Source of the DNA: DATBHM01 sp963772375 | GTDB lineage: Bacteria; Actinomycetota; UBA4738; JACQTL01 | NCBI GenBank assembly: GCA_963772375.1 | Contig: CAVYXG010000001.1 | Span: forward strand, 620,001 to 684,000 | Direction of reading: 5' to 3' | DNA length: 64,000 bases | Part shown: in pieces, positions 54,988-64,000 of the stretch | Layout of the letters: every line of letters begins with the position of its first letter | How positions within the stretch are numbered: the stretch's first letter is position 1 | Made by a program: the position numbers and the translations under genes | The notes under the pieces: generated by a model | What the model was told of the DNA's origin: nothing | What the model saw: the letters and a program-made list of their open reading frames with translations, nothing else | The model's database searches: none

Positions 54988-55644
54988 CTAGGCCGGCTTC
55001 GGCTTGCCCTCGTAGACGAACCGGGCGGGCATCGGGTTCGGAAGCTGCCGCTCGGTTCCGTACGCGACGACGATGACCTGTTCGTTGGCGAGCAGCAGGT
55101 CGGTGGGGTTCCTCGTGTAGGGCCGGCCGTCGAGGAACACGCGGAGGGTGTTCGTCCCGCCGTCGCGGTAGCCACCGATGCAGTCAGGGGTGAACCGCAC
55201 GCCCCACACGTCGAACACCATCCCCAGCGTGAACGGCCGCGACCTGGCGGCCTCGATGTGGATCGTCCCTCGGTCGGCGTGGGTATGGATCTCGGCGAGC
55301 AGTCGATTGCGGAAGTCGATCCCGACTCCGAATGGCACGACGACGTTCCGGGCTTCGACGTCGACCACCAGGTTCACGTGGAGGTGGACGCGCGTGACCT
55401 CCGGGCCGAGCGGGGGGAGGCCGATGGCGCGGAGCCGCTGCGGGAGGAACCGCTGCTCGGGCGGCCATGGCGCCCGGCCCTTGTTCAGGCCCAGCAGCAC
55501 CGGTCCCGTGACGCCCGGGGTGGAGACGACGGGGTTCGACGTCGTGGTGCCGGTGGTCGGTGCGGGACTGCCGTGGGACGAGCAGGCCGAGCCGAGCATG
55601 GCCAGGGCCAGGGCCAGCATGAGCAGCTCCCAGCGGCGCCTCAC
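54988..55644 (-). CDS. Exported lipoprotein of unknown function
   Basis: The 218-residue protein has a lipobox (MLGSACSSHG) and a Thr/Pro-rich linker. Its domain carries VTRVHLHVNLVVDVEARNVV, IHTHADRGTIHIEAARSRPF and TLGMVFDVWGVRFTPDCIGG, then LLLANEQVIVVAYGT. His-rich strands (HLHV, IHTHADRGTIHIE) suggest a metal site. I have the impression of a recurrent archaeal/actinobacterial exported family but cannot name it. The GTG overlaps the stop of the metalloprotease gene, placing it last in the glyS operon. Confidence 0.7.
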   Translation of the reverse strand: MRRRWELLMLALALAMLGSACSSHGSPAPTTGTTTSNPVVSTPGVTGPVLLGLNKGRAPWPPEQRFLPQRLRAIGLPPLGPEVTRVHLHVNLVVDVEARNVVVPFGVGIDFRNRLLAEIHTHADRGTIHIEAARSRPFTLGMVFDVWGVRFTPDCIGGYRDGGTNTLRVFLDGRPYTRNPTDLLLANEQVIVVAYGTERQLPNPMPARFVYEGKPKPA

Positions 55645-56996
55645 CCGAGCGCCGCTTCGAGACGATGGAGCGTGGCGGCGTCCGAGCCGAACAGCGCCAC
55701 GACGCCCTCGGGGGTCCCCTCAACCGGACCGACAGTCGTGTCGTCACGGCCTCGGGTCCACCGACGCATGACATCGAGGAACTGCGTCGCGTCGTCGGGG
55801 GTGTCCCAGGTCGTGTCCAGCAGGACGGCTACGTGCCTTCCATCCGTCCAGGCGCGGTACTGCGCGCCGCCCCAACCGTCGGCGCCGGCCGCCGCCAGCG
55901 ACCCGTCGACGCGGAGGGCGAGCATCTCCCGGATCCACTCCTCGCCCGTGTCCATCACGTCGAGATCACGCCATCCCGCGCCGAGCCTCGGCCCGAGGTC
56001 GGGCGCGTTCATCTCGACCGGCCGGTCGCGGGGGTAGCGGTCCGGATGCATGATCTGCTCGGTCGACGGCGGCAGCGTCCTCAGGGCCTGGTCGACCTCG
56101 CTCAGTCCGCCGAACGAGCGGACGTCCCGGATGAACGTCGGCCCGTCGATGTACGGCCACTCCTCGAGGCGCTGCACGAACGGCGGCACGCCCGCCGGGG
56201 GGCCCGAGCCGCCGCCACCGAGGGCCAGCCGGGCCTGATCGCCCGTCGAGAAGAACCGCTCCACCACCTGGAGCGAGAAGTACACGGCGCTGCCCTCCAC
56301 CGCGCCGGTGGCCGCCCCGAGCTGCTCGTCGTCGCATGCGTTCTCGAGGTCGTTCAGACGGGCCAGGCCGAAGTGCTGGTCGTCGTCGGCATGCGTGAGC
56401 TCGTGGGCCAGCGTGAACCGCTCCGCCGGCGAGGGGTTGGCCGTCCCGATGAACACGAGCTGCTTGCTCGCCGGGTCGTAGTACCCGATGACCTGGCTGG
56501 ACAGGAACGCCCGGTAGGCGTCGAGGAGGCTCGTTCCCGGCGGGATCACGCCGATCGCCGCCCATGCCTTCGAGCGGCGGTCGAGCATCCCCGCGGGGAA
56601 CGAATGGTCGAACGACGCGTCGAGTCCCTGGACCAGTTGCGCATGGGTCTCCGGGTCGACCGCCACGGCGTGTTCGTAGTCGAGGCCGCGGACCTGCTCG
56701 ACCTCGTGTTCGACCTCGGAGACCGCGGCGGGCGGCGTTCCCGTCGCCGGCGCCGGCGAGGCGTGGGGGGCGGGCGGCCGGACGCAGAGACGCGTGCGGA
56801 CCGCGGCCGCGGATTCGGCTCCGCTCGAGGAGGCGGGCAGCGTGAACGAACGAACCGGACCGGTTGGCAGCGGCTCGGAGGTCGTCGTCCGCGGCCGGCC
56901 GCCCTCGGAGCCGGTCGGCGACGGCCCCGCCGCGACCCCGGTGCACGAGACGAGCAGGACGAGCGCGGCGGCGGCTGCCCGGAGGGGCGGATGCAT
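55641..56996 (-). CDS. Lipoprotein with HExxH zinc-metallopeptidase-like domain
   Basis: The 451-residue protein starts MHPPLRAAAAALVLLVSCTG with a lipobox (LLVSC). A Ser/Pro/Thr linker leads to a domain with SSQVIGYYDPASKQLVFIG, then RFTLAHELTHADDDQHFGLA (zinc HELTH), and ATGAVEGSAVYFSLQVVE, where the Glu is a likely third ligand or gluzincin-type residue. A C-terminal domain ends in TLHRLEAALG. Probably an extracytoplasmic protease. The ATG overlaps the upstream stop (ATGA). The long in-frame extension upstream is antisense-like GC-rich sequence and rejected. Confidence 0.75.
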   Translation of the reverse strand: MHPPLRAAAAALVLLVSCTGVAAGPSPTGSEGGRPRTTTSEPLPTGPVRSFTLPASSSGAESAAAVRTRLCVRPPAPHASPAPATGTPPAAVSEVEHEVEQVRGLDYEHAVAVDPETHAQLVQGLDASFDHSFPAGMLDRRSKAWAAIGVIPPGTSLLDAYRAFLSSQVIGYYDPASKQLVFIGTANPSPAERFTLAHELTHADDDQHFGLARLNDLENACDDEQLGAATGAVEGSAVYFSLQVVERFFSTGDQARLALGGGGSGPPAGVPPFVQRLEEWPYIDGPTFIRDVRSFGGLSEVDQALRTLPPSTEQIMHPDRYPRDRPVEMNAPDLGPRLGAGWRDLDVMDTGEEWIREMLALRVDGSLAAAGADGWGGAQYRAWTDGRHVAVLLDTTWDTPDDATQFLDVMRRWTRGRDDTTVGPVEGTPEGVVALFGSDAATLHRLEAALG

Positions 56997-57400
56997 CAGG
57001 AGGCCGACGGCGGCCGCTCGCCGGTCTCCCCGGGTCGGGATTCCGCCGGATCCCCCGGATCGGCCTCCGCCGTGCCGACCTCCCGAGGCTTGGCCCCATC
57101 GGTGGGTTCGCGCTCCGGACCGGCGGCCGGGGACGCGTTCTGCTGCTCCGCGCCGGTCGCCGGACGGCGGCGCCGCGCCGGAACCACCACCGACGCCACG
57201 GCCACCGCGACGGCGGCCACGGACAGCGCGATCGACCATCGGACCTGCCGGAGGTTCGAGTTGAAGTTCCCCATGACCTGCAGCCATCCCGCGACCAGCA
57301 GCATCACGAAGGCGACGGCATACAGCCACACACGCCCGCGCGGCCGCCGCTCAGGCCGGGCGGCGCGGGCGGGCACACGGATCTGGTCGCCCAGGCTCAC
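56996..57400 (-). CDS. Small two-helix membrane protein coupled to glyS
   Basis: The 134-residue protein begins VSLGDQIRVPARAARPERRP. It has helices at about 24-44 (VWLYAVAFVMLLVAGWLQVM) and about 57-75 (WSIALSVAAVAVAVASVVVP), then a disordered Pro/Glu/Gly-rich cytoplasmic tail. The GTG overlaps the glyS stop (GTGA) and its own stop overlaps the metalloprotease ATG. Function unknown. Confidence 0.65.
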   Translation of the reverse strand: MSLGDQIRVPARAARPERRPRGRVWLYAVAFVMLLVAGWLQVMGNFNSNLRQVRWSIALSVAAVAVAVASVVVPARRRRPATGAEQQNASPAAGPEREPTDGAKPREVGTAEADPGDPAESRPGETGERPPSAS

Positions 57401-58737
57401 CGCAGCCCGTCCTCCAGGTACGCGACCAGCTGCTCGATCGGGAGCCGTTCCTGCTGCATGGAGTCGCGTTCCCGGACCGTGACCTGCCGGTCGTCGAGCG
57501 ACTCGAAGTCGACGGTCACGCAGAACGGCGTGCCCACCTCGTCCTGCCGCCGATACCGCCGGCCGATCGCGCCGGCGTCGTCGTAGTCGGCCACCCAGTG
57601 CGGCTTCACCAGGTCGAACACCCGCCGCGCCTCCGGCACCAGCCGCTCGTTCCGCGACAGCGGGAGCACGGCGACCTTCAGCGGCGCCAGGTCGTGGTGC
57701 AGCTTGAGCACGGTCCGCTTCTCGGTGCCACCCTTCGCCGTCGGCGCCTCGTCCTCCGTGTATGCGTCGCACAGGAACGCCAGCAGCGCGCGGTCGCACC
57801 CGGCCGCGGGCTCGATCACGTACGGCACGTAGCGTTCGCCCCTCTCCTGGTCGAAGTACGAGAGGTCCTCGCCCGAGGCTGTGGCGTGGGCACTGAGGTC
57901 GAAGTCGGTCCGGTTGGCGACCCCCTCGAGCTCGCCCCAGTCGGTGAACGGGAACGCGTACTCGATGTCGACCGTCCGCTTCGAGTAGTGGCTGAGCTCG
58001 TCCGCCTCGTGCTCGCGGAGGCGGAGGTACTCCTTGCGGATGCCGAGGTCCGTGTACCAGCTCATGCGCTGTTCGATCCAGTACTCGTGCCACCGCTCGT
58101 CGGTACCGGGCTCGCAGAAATACTCCAGCTCCATCTGCTCGAACTCCCGCGTCCGGTAGATGAAGTTCCCCGGGGTGATCTCGTTTCGGAACGACTTGCC
58201 GATCTGCGCGATGCCGAACGGGATCTTCTTGCGGCTGGTGGCCTGGACGACGGGGAAGTCGACGAACATGGCCTGCGCGGTCTCCGGACGGAGGTAGGCC
58301 ACCGCGGCGTCGTCCTCTACGGGGCCCATGTGCGTCTTGAACATGAGGTTGAAATGACGCGGTTCCATGAGCGTGCCCCCATCGTTGGGGCACCGGATAT
58401 CCGCGAGGTCGACGCCGGGCCCGTACCCGGGCAGATGGTCGAGCCGGAACCGCTGGTGGCACGTGGTGCACTCGACCAGCGGATCCGAGAACGACTCGAC
58501 GTGGCCGCTCGCCTCCCACACCTTCGGCGACATTATGATGGCCGCGTCGAGGCCGACGACGTCGTCGCGCAGCTGCACCATCGAACGCCACCAAGCGTTC
58601 TTCACGTTGCGCTTCATCTCGACGCCCAGTGGGCCGTAGTCCCAGCTGGAACGCAACCCACCGTAGATCTCGCTGGACTGGAAGACGATGCCCCGGCGTT
58701 TGGCCAGGGACGTGATGGCCTCCATCAGATCAGCCAT
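57397..58737 (-). CDS. glyS: Glycyl-tRNA synthetase (alpha2 type)
   Basis: The 446-residue class II synthetase has MADLMEAITSLAKRRGIVFQ SSEIYGG and motif 2 region SFRNEITPGNFIYRTREFEQ MELE. A CTTCHQRFR cysteine pair is in the insertion, and an anticodon-binding C-domain ends PIEQLVAYLEDGLR. It charges tRNA-Gly. AAGGAGGA lies upstream. I looked for a T-box leader in the 197-base gap and saw none. It is followed by three envelope genes with overlapping start/stop codons. Confidence 0.97.
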   Translation of the reverse strand: MADLMEAITSLAKRRGIVFQSSEIYGGLRSSWDYGPLGVEMKRNVKNAWWRSMVQLRDDVVGLDAAIIMSPKVWEASGHVESFSDPLVECTTCHQRFRLDHLPGYGPGVDLADIRCPNDGGTLMEPRHFNLMFKTHMGPVEDDAAVAYLRPETAQAMFVDFPVVQATSRKKIPFGIAQIGKSFRNEITPGNFIYRTREFEQMELEYFCEPGTDERWHEYWIEQRMSWYTDLGIRKEYLRLREHEADELSHYSKRTVDIEYAFPFTDWGELEGVANRTDFDLSAHATASGEDLSYFDQERGERYVPYVIEPAAGCDRALLAFLCDAYTEDEAPTAKGGTEKRTVLKLHHDLAPLKVAVLPLSRNERLVPEARRVFDLVKPHWVADYDDAGAIGRRYRRQDEVGTPFCVTVDFESLDDRQVTVRERDSMQQERLPIEQLVAYLEDGLR

Positions 58738-58934
58738 TTGGGAAGCTCCTCCTTCATCCCGGCCGGTGGCTCCGGCCGCTGGCGTGGGGTCAATGGTACC
58801 GGCGGCGAAGCATGCGGCGAGGCCATCAGGAATCGAGAAGCGCCGGTCACCGAGCCCCGGCTACCCTGACTCCGTGGACATCACCATTCACTCGAGGGTT
58901 CAGGGACTCGATCGAAGCAAGGAGGTGCTTCGCA

Positions 58935-59402
58935 ATGGCTGAGAGGAAACCGGCAGGGAAGGTCGCGAAGAAGCCCGCCGCTGCGAGCGGGGCGTCCAAG
59001 GGATTCACGGCCGAGGAACGGGCAGCGATGAAGGAGCGCGCCCGGGAGCTGAAGGCCGCCGAGAACGAGGCGGAGGGGGAACGCGACGTGCTCGCGAAGA
59101 TCGCCGAGATGCAGAAATCGGATCGCATCATGGCCGAACGGCTCCACGCGATCGTCACCGAGGCCGCGCCGGGCCTCTCGGCGAGGACCTGGTACGGGAT
59201 GCCCGCATACACCAAGGACGGCAAGGTGGTCTGCTTCTTCAAGAGCGCTGAGAAGTTCAAGACGAGGTACGCGACGTTCGGCTTCGAAGAAGCCGCGAAC
59301 CTCGACGACGGCGCCATGTGGCCGACATCCTTCGCGCTCACCAAGCTGACCGCCGCCGACGAGAAGCGGATCCGGACGCTCGTGAAGAAGGCAGCGAGCT
59401 GA
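58935..59402 (+). CDS. DUF1801-domain protein
   Basis: The 155-residue protein has a Lys/Ala-rich N-terminal extension (KPAGKVAKKPAAASGASKGF) and a charged helix, then the DUF1801 fold: ERLHAIVTEAAPGLSARTWY, GMPAYTKDGKVVCFFKSAEK, FKTRYATFGFEEAANLDDG. Relatives include frataxin-like iron chaperones of the YdhG type. The basic extension may bind nucleic acid. It lies 53 bases upstream of the UvrA-like gene on the same strand. Confidence 0.82.
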   Translation: MAERKPAGKVAKKPAAASGASKGFTAEERAAMKERARELKAAENEAEGERDVLAKIAEMQKSDRIMAERLHAIVTEAAPGLSARTWYGMPAYTKDGKVVCFFKSAEKFKTRYATFGFEEAANLDDGAMWPTSFALTKLTAADEKRIRTLVKKAAS

Positions 59403-59455
59403 GGGAGTCCGCCCGTGGCCGCCCCCGCGGGACCGCAGGCCGGGAGGCGAAGAGC

Positions 59456-61824
<2,369 letters not shown>

Positions 61825-61840
<16 letters not shown>

Positions 61841-62136
61841 CCGGACCCCTTCTCGGCCACGACATCACCGTCGACCATGAGGACGTCGACGATGCCGACC
61901 ACCACGGAACGAACCGGCGCGGCCGGGTCGCCGAGCACCTGGCGGGCGGAGTTGCCCTCGTCGACGATCAGCACGGTCTCCCCCGCGCCCGCCCCGACCG
62001 CGTCCACGCAGATGAGGTAGGTGCCGTCGGACACGCCGTTCGCGTCGAGCAGGTCGCAGGTCAGCAGGCGACGGCCGTCGAGCACCGGAGCGTTGATGGT
62101 CGAGACCACCGTGCCCACCACCCGGCCGACCTTCAC
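61825..62136 (-). CDS. Bacterial microcompartment vertex protein (BMC-P, EutN/CcmL family)
   Basis: The 103-residue protein MKVGRVVGTVVSTINAPVLD continues RRLLTCDLLDA, YLICVDAVGAGAGETVLIVD and RSVVVGIVDVLMVDGDVV. This is the OB-fold pentamer that caps microcompartment shell vertices (V-G-x-V-V-[AS]-T, D-x-V-G-A-G-x-G-[DE]-x-V). The GTG overlaps the upstream BMC-P stop (GTGA). It is the last gene of the locus and overlaps the UvrA-like gene end-to-end. Confidence 0.93.
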
Positions 62137-62402
62137 AGGTCGGCCACCTCGTCCACGATCCCGACGATGGCCTGGTCCACCGGCACGAACGTGTTCGGCA
62201 TGGCCACGGCCGCCTCGCGAGCGCTCACGTAGTAGACGAGCTCACCGGGCCCGGCCATGTGCACCGCGTCCGCGGCGACGACCGGGTCGCCCTTCGGTTC
62301 CTGCCGCCGGTCGAGCGGCTGGATGATCAGGAACGTGACGCCGTCGAGCCCGTCGGCCTTCACCGTCGCGACCACCGTCCCGATCACGCGCGCCAGCTGC
62401 AC
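62133..62402 (-). CDS. Second BMC-P vertex protein (EutN/CcmL family)
   Basis: The 89-residue protein MQLARVIGTVVATVKADGLD then LIIQPLDRRQEPKG, VVAADAVHMAGPGELVYYVS, FVPVDQAIVGIVDEVADL. It is clearly the same fold as its neighbour but divergent in sequence; the D-x-V-x-A-G-P-G-E loop is kept. Multiple different BMC-P proteins are common in loci for sugar-derived aldehydes. Seven bases separate it from the BMC-T gene. Confidence 0.93.
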   Translation of the reverse strand: MQLARVIGTVVATVKADGLDGVTFLIIQPLDRRQEPKGDPVVAADAVHMAGPGELVYYVSAREAAVAMPNTFVPVDQAIVGIVDEVADL

Positions 62403-62408
62403 GAACGC

Positions 62409-63134
62409 TCAGCCCCGCTTCCGGCGCGCGGCGGTCGAAGGGCGGCGCTTCGCAACCTTCTTCGGCTCGGACGGACGGGCCGGCGCTCCCCCCGTGCCCG
62501 GCCGGGGCCGGTCGCCGGGCGGGGGCGTGGGACGGCTCGCCGCCGCGCCATCGGACTTCGACACCCCGAACACGCGTCCGGCGAAGAGCGGATCCGCATC
62601 GAGGTTCTCCCGCATCTCGCCGTGCAGCTGCGCGACGACGACCGAGCCGACCGAGGCCCCGCCGGCGCGCGCCCGCCCCGCGTCGACCGCGGTCTCCACC
62701 TCGGCCACCTGGCCGCCGAACAGCACGTAGCCCTTGCCGCCGATGTCGTCGGCGAGGCGCAGCTCCCGGATGGCCACCCGCGCCGCCTTCACGCCCGCGT
62801 CGGCCGCCCGGAGCACCGCGGCCATCGTGGACGTCTCGACCACCCCCAGCGCCTCGCCGTCGTCCGAGACGCGGCGAACCCCGCCGACCGACGCCACCAC
62901 GTCCGGGTGCACGTCCGGCAGGAACACCTCGTCGACCACGCCGCCGCCCAGGCGCCCCGCGTCGAGCGCCTCCTCCACGTCCGCGGTCAGCCCCCCGACC
63001 AGCACGAGGAACCGCCCCGGATGCACCGTCCCCGCCCGGATCACCTCGAGCGGCGAGCGCTTCGCCATGGCGTCTCCCGCCTCGATGCCCCGCGCGATCG
63101 AGTCGAACTCGAGCAGCCCGATGGCGGGGTTCAC
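62409..63134 (-). CDS. Tandem-domain microcompartment shell protein (BMC-T)
   Basis: The 241-residue protein has two BMC domains: AIGLLEFDSIARGIEAGDAM AKRSPLEVI (about 4-85) and ALGVVETSTMAAVLRAADAG VKAARVAI (about 95-180). It thus forms pseudo-hexameric trimers. It ends in a roughly 50-residue Pro/Arg/Lys-rich tail (PTPPPGDRPRPGTG, then KKVAKRRPSTAARRKRG), unusual for shell proteins. GTG start 63134; the aldehyde dehydrogenase ends ten bases upstream. Confidence 0.92.
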   Translation of the reverse strand: MNPAIGLLEFDSIARGIEAGDAMAKRSPLEVIRAGTVHPGRFLVLVGGLTADVEEALDAGRLGGGVVDEVFLPDVHPDVVASVGGVRRVSDDGEALGVVETSTMAAVLRAADAGVKAARVAIRELRLADDIGGKGYVLFGGQVAEVETAVDAGRARAGGASVGSVVVAQLHGEMRENLDADPLFAGRVFGVSKSDGAAASRPTPPPGDRPRPGTGGAPARPSEPKKVAKRRPSTAARRKRG

Positions 63135-63144
63135 CGACGACCCC

Positions 63145-64000
63145 TCACACGATCCGCAGCGCGCCGACGACCGTGATGCGCCGCTCCCGCGAGAACGTCC
63201 GCGGCCGGGTCAGCCCGTCCCCCGTCGGCGACGCGATCGAGAACGAGGTGAACCCCTCGCCGCCCTCGCCCAGCCCGGAGAAGTTCGGCCCGTTGGTAAC
63301 GAAGATCGAGCAGTTCATCGCGCGCGCCATCCGGGTGATGGTCTCGACGTTGGTCGAATGGATCGACGCCGTGTGCCGGAACCCGTGCTCGGACCGCACC
63401 GCCAAGTCGATGGCCGCGTCCACCGTGGACACCCGGGTCACCGGCATCACGGGCATCATCTGCTCGGTCCACACGAGGTTGTGCTCGTTGGGCACCTCGG
63501 CCACGACCAGGCGCACGTCGCTGCCGGCACGCACCCCGATCTCGCCGAGGACCAGCGACGCGTCCTTGCCGATCCAGCGCGGATTGATGTGCCCGGGCTT
63601 TCCCGGCGGGCCCATCTCGTCGAAGATCACCCGTTCCAGCCGGCGGAGCTCGTGCTCCTTCAGCACGTACGCGCCGTTCGCGGCCATCGACCGGACCAGC
63701 CGGTCGGCGACCGACTCCACGACGATCGTCGTCTTCTCGTCGGTGCAGATGACGTTGTTGTCGAACGACGCCCCACGCACGACGTCCCGGCCCGCCCGGT
63801 CGACGTCCGCGGTCTGGTCGACCACCGCCGGCGGGTTGCCCGGCCCCGCGGTGACGGCCCGCTTGTCGGTCTTCAGCGCCTCCCGGACCACCGCCGGCCC
63901 GCCGGTCACCAGCAGCAGGCGGACGGTCGGATGGCTCATCAGCTCCTTGGCGCTGTCGATCGTCGGGTTCGGGATCGCGGTCACCAGGTTCGCGGGCCCG
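63145..64000 (-). CDS. CoA-acylating aldehyde dehydrogenase (EutE/PduP type), partial
   Basis: The frame is open through the window edge (ANLVTAIPNPTIDSAKELMS), so the N-terminal third or more is outside. Family blocks are LLLVTGGPAVVREALKTDKR, VTAGPGNPPAVVDQTADVDR, ASFDNNVICTDEK (catalytic Cys in the NNVIC segment), and SIHSTNVETITRMARAMNCS IFVTN. These microcompartment-core enzymes turn an aldehyde into acyl-CoA. With the shell genes downstream it defines the locus as an aldehyde-processing metabolosome. Confidence 0.93.
   Translation of the reverse strand, partial: GPANLVTAIPNPTIDSAKELMSHPTVRLLLVTGGPAVVREALKTDKRAVTAGPGNPPAVVDQTADVDRAGRDVVRGASFDNNVICTDEKTTIVVESVADRLVRSMAANGAYVLKEHELRRLERVIFDEMGPPGKPGHINPRWIGKDASLVLGEIGVRAGSDVRLVVAEVPNEHNLVWTEQMMPVMPVTRVSTVDAAIDLAVRSEHGFRHTASIHSTNVETITRMARAMNCSIFVTNGPNFSGLGEGGEGFTSFSIASPTGDGLTRPRTFSRERRITVVGALRIV

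Noticed and set aside
58738..58934. Possible T-box leader for glyS
   Set aside because: No AGGGTGGNACCGCG-type antiterminator sequence or specifier loop could be found; only a normal ribosome site.

Overview
The window is a high-GC bacterial chromosome segment, most likely from an uncultivated Actinomycetota lineage. The clues are the G/C-rich third codon positions, frequent GTG starts, TAGGNT-type -10 boxes sitting almost on start codons, tRNA genes without an encoded CCA, and the housekeeping block glyS / ppdK / dgt / dnaG / rpoD(sigA). No species can be named from sequence alone.

Region by region. (1) 1-7261: the end of an enoyl-CoA hydratase, a secreted phosphoesterase lipoprotein, small hypotheticals, a universal-stress-like protein, two membrane proteins, a CGNR regulator and a lone DppB-type ABC permease. 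(2) 7286-15491: the Pnkp/Hen1 RNA-repair operon, an LtrA membrane protein, a MocR regulator divergent from a YczE-type membrane protein, and an LLM flavin oxidoreductase. (3) 15548-20152: a membrane protein, a secreted lytic-transglycosylase-like protein behind a long structured leader RNA, then a lower-GC decayed stretch. That stretch holds a frameshifted HEVLH putative metallopeptidase and the ruined C-terminus of a tyrosine recombinase, and it abuts the 3' end of a CAT-anticodon tRNA. (4) 20192-33047: a carbohydrate island. A minus-strand operon (SIS protein, polysaccharide deacetylase, BadF-type sugar kinase, MalK-type ATPase, GH9 endoglucanase) diverges from a plus-strand operon (GH4 6-phospho-beta-glucosidase, ROK regulator, sugar-binding lipoprotein, two permeases), followed by a second kinase. 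Together they suggest uptake of beta-linked (amino) oligosaccharides by ABC transport, phosphorylation inside the cell, and NAD-dependent cleavage.

(5) 33088-37912: an HxlR/GNAT divergent pair, a frameshifted AI-2E transporter, cyclophilin, an eroded hydrolase-adenylate cyclase, tRNA-Asn and two small proteins. (6) 37999-46441: sigA, dnaG, dgt, a cupredoxin lipoprotein, a DUF218 protein and pyruvate phosphate dikinase. (7) 46712-50787: two large secreted proteins (DUF4038-type with fibronectin III; FG-GAP repeats). (8) 50864-54978: a tightly overlapping operon of COG4947-type esterase, ATP-grasp ligase, circularly permuted ATP-grasp-like protein and GCS2-type carboxylate-amine ligase. It looks like an amide-bond-forming pathway with no product I can assign. 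(9) 54988-58737: glyS translationally coupled to three cell-envelope genes. (10) 58935-61840: a DUF1801 protein and a stand-alone UvrA-like protein. (11) 61825-64000: the edge of a bacterial microcompartment locus (two BMC-P pentamers, a tandem-domain BMC-T shell protein, and an acylating aldehyde dehydrogenase that runs off the window).

No CRISPR array, rRNA or intact mobile element was seen.
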